Source of the DNA: an uncultured Polaromonas sp.
Lineage (GTDB): Bacteria; Pseudomonadota; Gammaproteobacteria; Burkholderiales; Burkholderiaceae_C
Length of the DNA: 64,000 nucleotides
Assembly: GCA_937863225.1 (NCBI GenBank)
Contig: CALMEI010000074.1
Location: forward strand, 1 to 64,000
Direction of reading: 5' to 3'
Both the position numbers and the translations under genes were made by a program. Within the stretch, counting starts at the first letter, position 1. Each line of letters starts with the position of its first letter. Below the pieces are notes generated by a model. The model saw only the letters and a list, made by a program, of their open reading frames with translations. It made no database searches and was not told where the DNA came from. Of this stretch, positions 29,770 through 38,667 are shown piece by piece.

Positions 29770-32700
29770 TCACATTGAACGGACCGGATTGGCATCAATG
29801 GCAGCAGGTGTTTGTTTGACCAACACCAAATTCCGCAACACATCACGCACCAGCAGGGCGCGGTCTTTGGCTTCAGGAAGTTCACGTTCGATGCGCAGCT
29901 TGTCATTGCCGGTGAGTTTGATGTGTCGGTTTTTTTGGATGAGTTGGATGATGCTCATGGGGTCGACCGGCGGGTTGGGTTTGAAGCTGATGTTGATGAC
30001 ACCGGGCGCTGCATCCACCTTCACCACACCATAATCTTTGGCCAGTACGCGCAGGCGGTGTACGTCCAACAAGGTTTGCGCTTGGTGCGGCAGTTTGCCA
30101 AAGCGGTCCACAATTTCTTCTAGCAGGGCGTCGATTTGATCCGTATTTTTAGCGGTGGCGAGCTTTTTGTAAAAGCTCAGGCGCAAATGCACATCGCCAC
30201 AATAGTCATTGGGCAACAGCGCGGGAGAATGCAGGTTGATTTCGGTGGTGACATGGGTGGGTGCCATCAAATCAGGCTCTATGCCAGCCTTTAAGCAACG
30301 CACAGCCTCAGACAGCATTTCGTTGTACAGCTGAAAACCGATCTCCAGCATATTGCCCGATTGGTTTTCGCCCAGCACCTCGCCTGTGCCGCGAATTTCA
30401 AGGTCGTGCATGGCCAAATAAAAGCCGCTACCCAGTTCCTCCATTTGTTGAATCGCTTCTAGGCGCTGACCCGCTTGCTTGGTCAATCCTTCAATATCTG
30501 GCACCATCAAATAAGCGTAGGCTTGGTGGTGGCTGCGTCCCACGCGGCCGCGCAATTGGTGCAATTGTGCCAAGCCAAACTTGTCGGCACGCGCCATCAC
30601 AATCGTATTCGCCGTGGGCACGTCAATACCCGTTTCGATGATGGTGGAACACAAGAGCAAGTTGTAGCGTTGTGCCACAAAGTCGCGCATCACGCGCTCC
30701 AGTTCACGCTCTGGCATCTGCCCGTGGGCGATGGCAATGCGTGCTTCGGGCAAAATTTCTTCCAACCGTTCTTTGCGGTTTTGAATGGTATCGACTTCGT
30801 TGTGCAAAAAGTAAACCTGCCCGCCGCGCTTCAACTCGCGCAGCACCGCTTCACGAATCACGCCGTTGCTCTCGGTGCGCACAAAGGTTTTGATGGCCAA
30901 TCGACGCTGTGGTGCAGTGGCAATCACACTTAAATCACGCAGCCCTTCCAGCGCCATGCCCAAGGTTCGAGGTATGGGTGTTGCGGTCAGAGTCAGCACA
31001 TCAATCTCGGCACGCAGGGCCTTCATGGCTTCTTTGTGGCGCACGCCAAAACGGTGCTCTTCGTCAATGATGAGCAGCCCTAAGCGTTCAAATTTCACGT
31101 CTTTGCTGAGCAGTTTATGCGTGCCCACCACGATGTCGATGGTGCCGTCAGCTATACCTTTGATCGCAGTTGAGATTTCTTTGGCCGTGCGAAAGCGGCT
31201 CATTTCGGCCACTTTGACCGGCCACTTGGCAAAACGGTCAACCAGTGTTTGATAGTGCTGCTCTGCCAACAACGTGGTGGGTGCCAGCAGCGCCACTTGC
31301 TTGCCACCGGTGATGGCGATGAATGCGGCACGCAATGCCACTTCAGTTTTGCCAAATCCCACATCGCCACACACCAGCCTGTCCATAGGGCGTGGGCTGA
31401 TCATGTCTTGAATCACATTGTGTATCGCTGCGCGCTGGTCGGCGGTTTCTTCAAAGCCAAAATCATTGGCAAAGGTTTCGTAATCTTGTGGCGAATAGCG
31501 AAAGGCATGTCCCTCACGCGCCGCACGGCGGGCATAAATGTTCAACAGCTCAGCAGCCGAATCTCGAATTTGTTCTGCTGCTTTGCGTTTGGCTTTGTCC
31601 CACTGCGGTGACCCTAGGCGATGCAGCGGCGCTTCGTCGGCACTGACGCCGGTGTAACGGCTGATGTGGTGCAATTGGCTCACTGGCACATACAGCGTGG
31701 CTTTGTCGGCATATTCCAAATGCAAAAATTCTTGCAATGCGGGTGACCCATCTGCTTGCACTTGCCCTAAGTCCAGATTCACCAAGCCACGGTAGCGCCC
31801 AATACCATGGGCAGAATGCACCACAGGGTCGCCGACATTGAGCTCAGACAAATCTTTGACCAATGCTTCCACATCGCTGACCTGCTCTTGCTTTTTGCGT
31901 CGACGCGTGACCGCGCCTGCGGCAAAGAGCTCGGTTTCTGTGATGAAATCAATCGCGTTTTCATTCCAGCTGAAACCGGTGGTCAATGCGGATGTGGCAA
32001 TGCCCAGTTTTTCACTGCTGGTTTGAAACTCTTCCAAGCTGTCAAAAACCGGCAGTGTCAAATGACTGGCACGCAAAAAGTCCAGCAAACTCTCGCGCCT
32101 GCCATCTGATTCAGCCAGCACCAACATGCGATGTGGCGAGCTTTGAATGTGTGCTTTGAGCTTGGCCAACGGTTCGTCTGCACCTCGCACAGCAGCCAAA
32201 TCGGGCAGGGTGGCGAATTCAGCGAAGGCGGTCACATGGTCTGGTGTAGCACGCACGGCCAGCTGTGCATAGTCTTTGGACCGCGCATAAAACTGTTCGG
32301 CACTTAAAAAGAGTGATTCGGGTGGCAGTGCGGGCCGATCGGGGTCGCCTTGCACCAAGCGGTAACGCTCTTTGGTGTCTTGCCAAAAATGTTGAAAGGC
32401 AGGTTCTAAGTCGCCATGCAAGACAAGGGTGGCTTGGTCCACTTGGCTACCCAGGTAATCAAAAACCGTGGCCGTTTCTGCAAAAAACAAAGGCAAATAA
32501 TATTCAATACCGGCCGTGGCCACGCCGTTACCCATGTCTTTGTAGACGCGGCTTTTGCTCGGGTCGCCTTCTACCAACTCGCGCCAACGGCTGCGAAATT
32601 GCGTGCGTGCGTCCTCATCCATGGGGAATTCACGCCCAGGCAGCAAGCGCACTTCGGGCACGGGGTACAGACTGCGTTGGGTGTCGGGGTCAAAGGTGCG

Positions 32701-33285
32701 TATGCTGTCAATTTCGTCATCAAACAGGTCTACGCGATAGGGCATGGGCGAGCCCATGGGGAATAAGTCAATCAATCCGCCCCGCACGGTATATTCGCCA
32801 GGGCTGACCACTTGGGTCACATGGTTATAGCCGGCCAAGGTGAGTTGCGCTTTGAGCTTGGCTTCATCCAGTTTTTGTTTGGCGGTGAAGGCAAAGGTAT
32901 ATGCTGCCAAGAAACTCGGTGGCGCCAGTCGATACAGCGCCGTGGTGGCGGGGACAATGACCACGTCCGCACCATCGTCTTTGCGGTGCTGGTTGATGCG
33001 CCACAGCGTGGCCAAGCGTTCGCTGATTAAATCTTGGTGCGGTGAGAAGGCATCGTAAGGCAAGGTTTCCCAATCAGGAAACAAAGCCACACGCACTTCA
33101 GGCGCGAAAAAAGGGATTTCTTGCAAGAGCCGGTGTGCGTCGTTGGCATCTGCTGTGATGATGGCCGTGATGCGATTGGCCGCTTTGTCGCGTTGCGCCA
33201 GTTGTGCGAGTAAGAGAGAGTCTGATGAGCCGGTGGGGCGTGGTAGCGTGTGACGCTTGCCGACAGAGAGTTTGGGTAATTCCAT
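29770..33285 (-). CDS. mfd: Transcription-repair coupling factor Mfd
   Basis: Mfd removes RNA polymerase stalled at lesions and recruits UvrA. 1171 residues. The UvrB-like N-terminal part includes PDWETLPYDAFSPHQDLISERLATL. The RNA-polymerase interaction domain has GDPVVHSAHGIGRYRGL, and the RecG-like translocase has Walker A GDVGFGKTE, DEEHRFGVRHKE and TATPIPRTL, then GRVGRSHHQAYAYL. ATG 33285 is taken because GAAGG lies 4 bases before it in the leader; the longer frame begins six codons upstream. The ispD start lies on the opposite strand, 41 bases away. Confidence 0.98.
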   Translation of the reverse strand: MELPKLSVGKRHTLPRPTGSSDSLLLAQLAQRDKAANRITAIITADANDAHRLLQEIPFFAPEVRVALFPDWETLPYDAFSPHQDLISERLATLWRINQHRKDDGADVVIVPATTALYRLAPPSFLAAYTFAFTAKQKLDEAKLKAQLTLAGYNHVTQVVSPGEYTVRGGLIDLFPMGSPMPYRVDLFDDEIDSIRTFDPDTQRSLYPVPEVRLLPGREFPMDEDARTQFRSRWRELVEGDPSKSRVYKDMGNGVATAGIEYYLPLFFAETATVFDYLGSQVDQATLVLHGDLEPAFQHFWQDTKERYRLVQGDPDRPALPPESLFLSAEQFYARSKDYAQLAVRATPDHVTAFAEFATLPDLAAVRGADEPLAKLKAHIQSSPHRMLVLAESDGRRESLLDFLRASHLTLPVFDSLEEFQTSSEKLGIATSALTTGFSWNENAIDFITETELFAAGAVTRRRKKQEQVSDVEALVKDLSELNVGDPVVHSAHGIGRYRGLVNLDLGQVQADGSPALQEFLHLEYADKATLYVPVSQLHHISRYTGVSADEAPLHRLGSPQWDKAKRKAAEQIRDSAAELLNIYARRAAREGHAFRYSPQDYETFANDFGFEETADQRAAIHNVIQDMISPRPMDRLVCGDVGFGKTEVALRAAFIAITGGKQVALLAPTTLLAEQHYQTLVDRFAKWPVKVAEMSRFRTAKEISTAIKGIADGTIDIVVGTHKLLSKDVKFERLGLLIIDEEHRFGVRHKEAMKALRAEIDVLTLTATPIPRTLGMALEGLRDLSVIATAPQRRLAIKTFVRTESNGVIREAVLRELKRGGQVYFLHNEVDTIQNRKERLEEILPEARIAIAHGQMPERELERVMRDFVAQRYNLLLCSTIIETGIDVPTANTIVMARADKFGLAQLHQLRGRVGRSHHQAYAYLMVPDIEGLTKQAGQRLEAIQQMEELGSGFYLAMHDLEIRGTGEVLGENQSGNMLEIGFQLYNEMLSEAVRCLKAGIEPDLMAPTHVTTEINLHSPALLPNDYCGDVHLRLSFYKKLATAKNTDQIDALLEEIVDRFGKLPHQAQTLLDVHRLRVLAKDYGVVKVDAAPGVINISFKPNPPVDPMSIIQLIQKNRHIKLTGNDKLRIERELPEAKDRALLVRDVLRNLVLVKQTPAAIDANPVRSM

Positions 33286-33326
33286 GAAACCTTCAAAAAT
33301 CAATCAATGCATTTTAGAATAGCCTG

Positions 33327-34121
33327 ATGACCAATTTGAGCATCGACGAAAAAATGAGCCAACAACGCGCCAATCTTTGGGCATTGATACCCTGCGGTGG
33401 CACAGGGAAACGAGCAAACAGTGAAGCGCAAAGCGAGGTGCTGAATCAAGTGCCGAATCAAGTACCTAAGCAATACCGCGTACTGGCAGGGCAGCCCATG
33501 ATTTTGCACACATTGACTGCGTTTGCTGCTGTACGCCAACTGCAAGGCGTGATGGTGGTGGTGGCGCCTGACGATGGCATTGTGGATGAGTTATTAGAAA
33601 CCAGCAAGCAATCATTTGCTACAGTTATGATAGCTAATAAGGCAGGAAATACGCGGGCTGATACCGTATTTAATGGTTTAAAAGCGTTGCGCACGCAGGG
33701 CGCTCAATTGACAGACTGGGTATTGGTACACGATGCCGCTCGTTGCCTGATTGCACCGAACCAAATCAATGCATTAATTGCAGCTTGCCAAGATGACGAA
33801 GTGGGTGGCTTGCTGGCTTTGCCACTGGCGGATACCTTAAAACATGAAGAGTCTGGTCGCGTCGCGCAAACACTGGACCGCAGCGACAAATGGTTGGCAC
33901 AAACGCCGCAAATGTTTAAATTGGGTGCATTGCTAGAAGCTCTAGAAGCCGCCAAACTTGCTGACGAAGTCATCACCGACGAATCAAGTGCCATGGAACG
34001 TGAAGGTTTTTCACCAAAATTGGTGCGTGGCAGTTCACAAAATTTTAAGATTACCTACCCAGAAGACTTTGCGTTGGCCGAAGCGGTACTCTTATCGCGG
34101 CAACTATCTCACGCAAAATAA
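33327..34121 (+). CDS. ispD: 2-C-methyl-D-erythritol 4-phosphate cytidylyltransferase IspD
   Basis: IspD is the third step of the non-mevalonate isoprenoid pathway. 264 residues. CTP-binding motif: IPCGGTGKR (about 20-28) and PKQYRVL (about 47-53), separated by about 12 extra residues containing the doubled NQVPNQVP. The family segment GNTRADTVFNGLKAL is present at about 106-120 and ends a translated repeat copy. VLVHDAARCLI and DESSAMEREGFSPKLVRGSSQNFKITYPEDF complete the domain. ispF, the usual next gene, is not present; a VOC gene follows instead. Confidence 0.95.
   Translation: MTNLSIDEKMSQQRANLWALIPCGGTGKRANSEAQSEVLNQVPNQVPKQYRVLAGQPMILHTLTAFAAVRQLQGVMVVVAPDDGIVDELLETSKQSFATVMIANKAGNTRADTVFNGLKALRTQGAQLTDWVLVHDAARCLIAPNQINALIAACQDDEVGGLLALPLADTLKHEESGRVAQTLDRSDKWLAQTPQMFKLGALLEALEAAKLADEVITDESSAMEREGFSPKLVRGSSQNFKITYPEDFALAEAVLLSRQLSHAK
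33615..33664 (+). repeat. Dispersed palindromic repeat, copy 7 (diverged), inside ispD
   Basis: GCTACagttatGATAGC, then an AAGGCAggAAATACGC core and a GGCTgATAcC tail. It is less conserved than intergenic copies and read in frame as ATVMIANKAGNTRADT. Confidence 0.55.
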
Positions 34122-34135
34122 CGACAATAAATAAA

Positions 34136-34152
34136 GGCGATCAAAAATCGCC
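34136..34152. other. Small hairpin between ispD and VOC gene
   Basis: GGCGAT / ATCGCC with a 5-base loop. It has no T-run. It may form the end of the ispD mRNA or part of the next leader. Confidence 0.3.
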
Positions 34153-34174
34153 CAATCAATTACAGGAGGTACAC

Positions 34175-34579
34175 ATGTCTAAAGCCGTCTTTATCAACCT
34201 ACCCATCAATAACCTCAAAGCGTCGATGGCGTTTTACGATGCTTTGGGCTTTAAAAACAAGCCACAATTCACCGACGACAATGCCGCATGCATGGTGTGG
34301 AGCGATGCGATTTATGTCATGTTGCATTCCACCGGTTCATGGCGCAGATTCACTCAGCGCCCAATACCCCCATCCACATCAAGCGAAGTGATGCTGGCTT
34401 TGTCTTTGGACAGCATCAAAGAAGTAGACACCATGAACGAACTGGCCGCCGCCAATGGTGGCACAGCGGACATCAACCCCAAGCAAGACCTGGGATTCAT
34501 GTACAGCCGCGCTTTAACCGACCCTGATGGCCATATTTGGGAACCGTTTTGGATGGATCCTAAGGCTGTGGCGGGTTAA
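34175..34579 (+). CDS. VOC-family glyoxalase/bleomycin-resistance-like protein
   Basis: 134 residues. It starts MSKAVFINLPINNLKASMAFYDALGFKNKP and ends with the VOC motif RALTDPDGHIWEPFWMDP. It belongs to the small family often annotated as lactoylglutathione lyase or bleomycin-resistance-like, without a proved reaction. A strong AGGAGGT Shine-Dalgarno is 5 bases before the ATG. Its stop overlaps the end of the PhnB-like gene, which runs the other way. Confidence 0.85.
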   Translation: MSKAVFINLPINNLKASMAFYDALGFKNKPQFTDDNAACMVWSDAIYVMLHSTGSWRRFTQRPIPPSTSSEVMLALSLDSIKEVDTMNELAAANGGTADINPKQDLGFMYSRALTDPDGHIWEPFWMDPKAVAG

Positions 34580-35061
34580 TTTTCAATCTTGATTGCCGCT
34601 TCAATGGCGGCCACATCGATTTTGACCATGTCCATCATGGTGCTAAAGGCACGTTGGGCGACGATTGGGTTTGGGTGTTGAATGGCTTCAATCAATACAC
34701 GCGGTGTGATCTGCCACGACAAACCCCAACGGTCTTTACACCAACCGCACGCGCTTTCTGATCCGCCGTTGCTGACGATGGCATGCCACAAACGATCGGT
34801 TTCAGCCTGGTCTTCAGTCGATATTTGGAATGAAAAAGCATCGGTGTGCGGCAAGCCGGGGCCACCGTTAAGCCCCAAGCAAGGTATGTCGCAGACGACA
34901 AATTCAACAGTTAAGACATCACCTTGCTGACCTGATGGGTAGTCACCAGGGGCAATGGTTACCCTGCCTACCGAGCTGTTGGGGAATGTTTTTGCGTAGA
35001 AATGTGCTGCTTCTTCGGCATCGCCGTTGTACCAAAGGCAGATGGTGTTTTTAGCAATCAT
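34576..35061 (-). CDS. PhnB-like VOC protein (3-demethylubiquinone methyltransferase-like domain)
   Basis: 161 residues with the PhnB/DUF pattern: CLWYNGDAEEAAHFYAKTFPNSSVGRV, PCLGLNGGPGLPHTDAFSFQIS, CGWCKDRWGLSWQITP. Despite its old name the family has no shown methyltransferase activity. It is the last gene of the minus-strand TetR cluster and overlaps the preceding VOC gene by 4 bases (translational coupling). Confidence 0.85.
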   Translation of the reverse strand: MIAKNTICLWYNGDAEEAAHFYAKTFPNSSVGRVTIAPGDYPSGQQGDVLTVEFVVCDIPCLGLNGGPGLPHTDAFSFQISTEDQAETDRLWHAIVSNGGSESACGWCKDRWGLSWQITPRVLIEAIQHPNPIVAQRAFSTMMDMVKIDVAAIEAAIKIEN

Positions 35062-35453
35062 ACGGAGTGCCTCATCGGTTGCAACATGCTCACCCGATTG
35101 CCTTCAGTGTCCATGAAAGACACATACTGCCCGATGCCTGGAATCTCATAGGGTTCTCCCAGAACATCGCCACCAGCTTGGGCGACTTTTTTAATCGACG
35201 CAACTATGTCATCTACCCCAATCACCACTGACGGGTATTGCGCGGGCCAATCGGGTTTTTTGGGATAAAAGCCACCGTTGATGGCGCCTGCAGCAGAGCC
35301 TTTTTTGGCATCGGCGATGGCGGTTGTTGCCAAAACATAATTCCCCATGTCTTCGCCAAGCATCTCTAGCTTCCAAGCGAATGCGGATTCATAAAACATG
35401 GCGATGCGCTGACGATCAACGTATGGCATTTCAAAATGGACGACTGGGTTCAT
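35058..35453 (-). CDS. VOC-family protein
   Basis: 131 residues, a second vicinal-oxygen-chelate domain protein in the TetR cluster. MPYVDRQRIAMFYESAFAWKLEML starts the first module; YVSFMDTEGNRVSMLQP ends the second, a typical VOC end with Glu and Asn. SD CTCC/GGAG lies just before the ATG. The substrate is unknown. Confidence 0.82.
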   Translation of the reverse strand: MNPVVHFEMPYVDRQRIAMFYESAFAWKLEMLGEDMGNYVLATTAIADAKKGSAAGAINGGFYPKKPDWPAQYPSVVIGVDDIVASIKKVAQAGGDVLGEPYEIPGIGQYVSFMDTEGNRVSMLQPMRHSV

Positions 35454-35472
35454 GTCAGTTCTCCTTTAGATG

Positions 35473-35826
35473 TTAGGCCTGCACAATTGTTTCAAAACCA
35501 CCAAAAATCATGCGTTTGCCGTCGAAGATTTTGAACAATGATTCATCTTTCATGATCGGGTCTTCCATGCAAAGTTTCCAAGCTGCATCGCGCACCGCGC
35601 GGGATGGCCAAGTAATCCAAGAAAAGACGATGGATTCAGTCTCTTCGCGTTTGACTGCCATGGTGAATGAGGTGAGTTTGCCTTCAGGCACATCGTCGCC
35701 CCAGTTCTCAACAACGCTTAACGCGCCATGTTTTTTAAAAACAACCGCCATCGCTTCTGCCATCTTGCGATAGGCTTCGCGGCTGGCTGTTGGTACTGCT
35801 ATCACGTATCCATCGACATAGTTCAT
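35473..35826 (-). CDS. DUF1428 family protein
   Basis: 117 residues: MNYVDGYVIAVPTASREAYRKMAEAMAVVFKKHGAL, VENWGDDVPEGKLTSF and FDGKRMIFGGFE near the end are characteristic of the DUF1428 family. These are dimeric alpha-beta-barrel-like proteins of unknown role. It is part of the TetR cluster, 19 bases before the next VOC gene. Confidence 0.9.
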   Translation of the reverse strand: MNYVDGYVIAVPTASREAYRKMAEAMAVVFKKHGALSVVENWGDDVPEGKLTSFTMAVKREETESIVFSWITWPSRAVRDAAWKLCMEDPIMKDESLFKIFDGKRMIFGGFETIVQA

Positions 35827-35847
35827 GATTTACTCCTTGGGGTGAAA

Positions 35848-36261
35848 TTAAATTGCTTGTTTGGCTTCAACGTGTTTGGCAAAATTGTTCAAAATAGCTT
35901 GCCAACCTTGCCGTTGTTGTTCGATTGAATTTTCGGTTTCTGCTTCAAAAGTTTCACGCACAGTGACACCGTCTTCGCTCTTGATAAATTCCACTTTTGC
36001 CGACCTGTCACCGAATGAAAATTCCAGCAATTCATTCGGCACAATTTGGGTGTATGTGCCTGCGAAATCAAAACCGAAGCTGCCATCTTTGGCTTCCATG
36101 CGTGAACTGAATTCGCCACCTACACGCAAATCCACACTGGCTTGGGTGGTGTGCCAATCGTCAGAAGCGGTATTCCAAATCTTGATGTCGCCCGGTGTCG
36201 TCCAAGCGGCCCAAACCTTGGCAATGGGTGCTTTAACGACGGTTTCAATGCTGATTTTCAT
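35848..36261 (-). CDS. SRPBCC (AHSA1-like) ligand-binding domain protein
   Basis: 137 residues. It starts MKISIETVVKAPIAKVWAAWTTPGDIKIWN and ends with EQQRQGWQAILNNFAKHVEA, the START/AHSA1 pattern. The family binds hydrophobic ligands and is common beside VOC and DUF1428 genes in stress loci. It is the first gene after tetR on this strand, with 49 bases between. Confidence 0.88.
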   Translation of the reverse strand: MKISIETVVKAPIAKVWAAWTTPGDIKIWNTASDDWHTTQASVDLRVGGEFSSRMEAKDGSFGFDFAGTYTQIVPNELLEFSFGDRSAKVEFIKSEDGVTVRETFEAETENSIEQQRQGWQAILNNFAKHVEAKQAI

Positions 36262-36310
36262 GCTTTGCTCCTCTTTATGTGGATAAATTTAAAATTCACG
36301 ACTCACTGGT

Positions 36311-36946
36311 TTAATTAACTGTCTTTGTTGACGCGCACTTCCCAAACAGCATTTCGACATATCTGCGCAAATGGTCCACGCTGTCGGCGGCAACGTGGGC
36401 AGTACCTTTGGCTTTGGCCAGAATGAACGCACCTTGCAACACGGCTTGGGTGTGCAAGGCAAGGCTGTCAGCTGTCCAATCAGCTTGAATGTTGTGTTGT
36501 TGCATGGCAGCGGCAATGTCTACGGCGATGTGCGCCGCATGACCACTGATGCTGCGCTCGCACGCATCACGAATGGTGGGCACCGTGTCATACGTTTCCT
36601 GCACCATGGTGCCGACTAAACAAGTGAATTCCGGTAATGTGCCTTGCAAAATGGTCTTGCGAAAGTCGATATATCCCAGCACGCGGTCCAGCGGGTCGCT
36701 GTGGGCGTGGTAGGGGGCAGTTGCAAAGAGTCCATCGGTCGTTTCTGCCCAATAGTTAGCCGCGCTGACGGCCAGCTCTTCTTTGCTGCTGAAATGATGA
36801 AAAAAACTGCCCTTGGTCACCCCAGCCGCATGGCAAATATCGTCAATCGTCGTGCCCGTATAGCCCTTGGTGCGGATGACGCGCAGCGCGGCATCCAGCA
36901 GTTTGGTTTTGGATTGATGCGCGCTTAAAGCTCTTGAAGTCGCCAT
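36311..36946 (-). CDS. TetR-family transcriptional regulator
   Basis: 211 residues. The N-terminal helix-turn-helix is KLLDAALRVIRTKGYTGTTIDDICHAAGVTKGSFFHHFSSKEELAVSA (read across about 15-62), with the usual TetR spacing. The C-terminal ligand/dimer domain resembles the type with CLVGTMVQETYDTVPTIRDACE. It heads the minus-strand cluster SRPBCC, DUF1428, VOC, PhnB and probably represses it from the palindrome just upstream of its start. The inducer is unknown. Confidence 0.92.
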   Translation of the reverse strand: MATSRALSAHQSKTKLLDAALRVIRTKGYTGTTIDDICHAAGVTKGSFFHHFSSKEELAVSAANYWAETTDGLFATAPYHAHSDPLDRVLGYIDFRKTILQGTLPEFTCLVGTMVQETYDTVPTIRDACERSISGHAAHIAVDIAAAMQQHNIQADWTADSLALHTQAVLQGAFILAKAKGTAHVAADSVDHLRRYVEMLFGKCASTKTVN

Positions 36947-36954
36947 TTTATTTG

Positions 36955-36983
36955 CATACCGAGTAGTTGGTATGGAATATACC
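36955..36983. promoter_or_regulatory. Putative TetR operator
   Basis: Two overlapping inverted repeats: CATACC (36955-36960) with GGTATG (36969-36974), and GGTAT (36969-36973) with ATACC (36979-36983). They lie 9 bases before the tetR start codon, the place of an autoregulatory operator. Confidence 0.6.
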
Positions 36984-37062
36984 GACTTATTATTTTGTTG
37001 TCAATCAGATATTTAACTCAAGCGGAAATTATTGACGTTTAAGCGGTATATGCTGGAAAATC

Positions 37063-37118
37063 AATGATTTTTATAGCAAAAAAGACAATGAATACGCTGG
37101 CTATAGGCGAATTTTATG
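37063..37118 (+). repeat. Dispersed palindromic repeat, copy 8 (degenerate)
   Basis: The left hairpin arm is weak (TTTTTATAGC), the core reads GACAATGAATACGC and the tail GGCTATAGGC. It lies between tetR and the fic stop. Confidence 0.65.
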
Positions 37119-37191
37119 ATTAACGGAATGAGTTCACCGGTCAGCGCGGCTTTTTACGTAGGGTCGCTCGAATGATGGGTTATGAACATAG

Positions 37192-38667
37192 CTAGGTTTG
37201 AAGTGACCTCTTCCACTCTGCCAACGCAATTGCAAGGGAGCTTTCAAGCCATTCGGAAAACCGCTTTTGGGTGCTTTCATAGGTTTCGGCATAGTTGAAC
37301 TGAAACAGATCAGTTGCAGCAGGATGAAGACTTACTGTTTCCGTGCCACCATCCTCGCGTGGTGCCTTAAGGTAAGTGAATGCGGAAGCGGCGAGTATTC
37401 CTGAGTCACCGGGGCCATATCCATGAAAGGTGACAACATAATCAAACTCTTGATCTGTTGTAAGCGTCAATCGAACCCAGGAACGATGCTTGTCAACATT
37501 TGCAAAGTAGTCGAATTGGTTTGCGGTTTCTACTATTTGTTTTTGAAAATAGTGCCGTTGCGGTGATGTGTTGTTGGCGGCGTTAGAACGAGCTTGATAC
37601 GTGTGTCTTTGTGGGGGAGTCAGCGTACGAAGTTGGCTGTCAAGTGAAATAGCAAGTTCTTTGAATTTGGCATCGACGACAGAATAGAGCTTGTTTGCAT
37701 GGTCGAAAACGGCGGACAATTTTTGCTTTTCTTTTGTGAATTTCGATTTCAATAGCTCTAAGGCAGAACTAATAATCTGATCAGCATACTTGCTTTGCTG
37801 AACCTGCTGCTCAAGGCCAATCGCCTTGAGTATGGAGTCTCTTTGCCGTCGAGCAAAAAATGAAACTAGAGGTGACAAATCACCGGCATCTGCTGTTTCA
37901 AGTGCATCAATATATTCTGTGCGGTCAGATTCTCGTACCACAAGCGGAAACAAGCCTTCACGCAAAAATACCAACGTTGCCAGCGCACGTGCAACTCGAC
38001 CATTGCCATCTTGAAACGGGTGTATCTGAGTAAACCTGTGATGCAGCCATGCAGATCTAACCTCCGGCGTATACCTTGATTCAGCCTCACGGTACATGCG
38101 AACCATGCTTTCCATCTCCTCTTTCGTCAACGCGGGTGGGCAATATACATGCATTTCGCCATTTGGTCTGCGTGGATTATTAGGCAGGGTTTTGTATTCC
38201 CCCTTAAGAAGGGTAACTTGGACTAGTTCACCTGATTCGGTAATCGCATCGCTATAGTCTTGGTGTGCCGTGAATTGAGCCTGCAATCCGCGGATGAAGT
38301 ATTCAGAGATTGGTTCTTCGCCTTTTATGTATCCAAAAAGGCCCTCGACGATTCCGAGATGATCATTTATTAATACTTGAATGTGTTCGGCGTCTTTTTG
38401 TGCAACGCCGCCCCGGTGCGAAATGATCGATGACTCAATTCCTTGTTCAATCAAGACCTCAGTGACCCCTCGATCCCATGTGTAGAGGCGCTCAATAATA
38501 CCCGTTTCAATTGCCCATTCTCGTTGTAGCTTCTTGATGAACTCCTTATATGCACCATCGTCCTCAAGTTGCTCCTTCTTTTCACGCCAAACAGAGGTTA
38601 GAGCCCGAAGCTCTGGAAACTTGAAAACATCTGGATTCGGAAAGGGTTGAATTCGTTCATAAGTCAT
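37192..38667 (-). CDS. Fic/DOC-family protein, probable AMP transferase
   Basis: 491 residues. The catalytic Fic motif HPFQDGNGR is complete at residues 216-224, so nucleotidyl transfer (usually AMP from ATP to a target hydroxyl) is expected. The N-terminal helix contains TGIIER (55-60), which fits the inhibitory (S/T)xxxE(G/N) motif with Arg replacing the last Gly/Asn; Glu59 would block the gamma-phosphate site. The C-terminal half (about 330-491) has no recognised domain by eye. No antitoxin gene is next to it. AGAGG lies 8 bases before ATG 38667. The flanks are full of dispersed repeats, a mobile-looking context. Confidence 0.9.
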   Translation of the reverse strand: MTYERIQPFPNPDVFKFPELRALTSVWREKKEQLEDDGAYKEFIKKLQREWAIETGIIERLYTWDRGVTEVLIEQGIESSIISHRGGVAQKDAEHIQVLINDHLGIVEGLFGYIKGEEPISEYFIRGLQAQFTAHQDYSDAITESGELVQVTLLKGEYKTLPNNPRRPNGEMHVYCPPALTKEEMESMVRMYREAESRYTPEVRSAWLHHRFTQIHPFQDGNGRVARALATLVFLREGLFPLVVRESDRTEYIDALETADAGDLSPLVSFFARRQRDSILKAIGLEQQVQQSKYADQIISSALELLKSKFTKEKQKLSAVFDHANKLYSVVDAKFKELAISLDSQLRTLTPPQRHTYQARSNAANNTSPQRHYFQKQIVETANQFDYFANVDKHRSWVRLTLTTDQEFDYVVTFHGYGPGDSGILAASAFTYLKAPREDGGTETVSLHPAATDLFQFNYAETYESTQKRFSEWLESSLAIALAEWKRSLQT

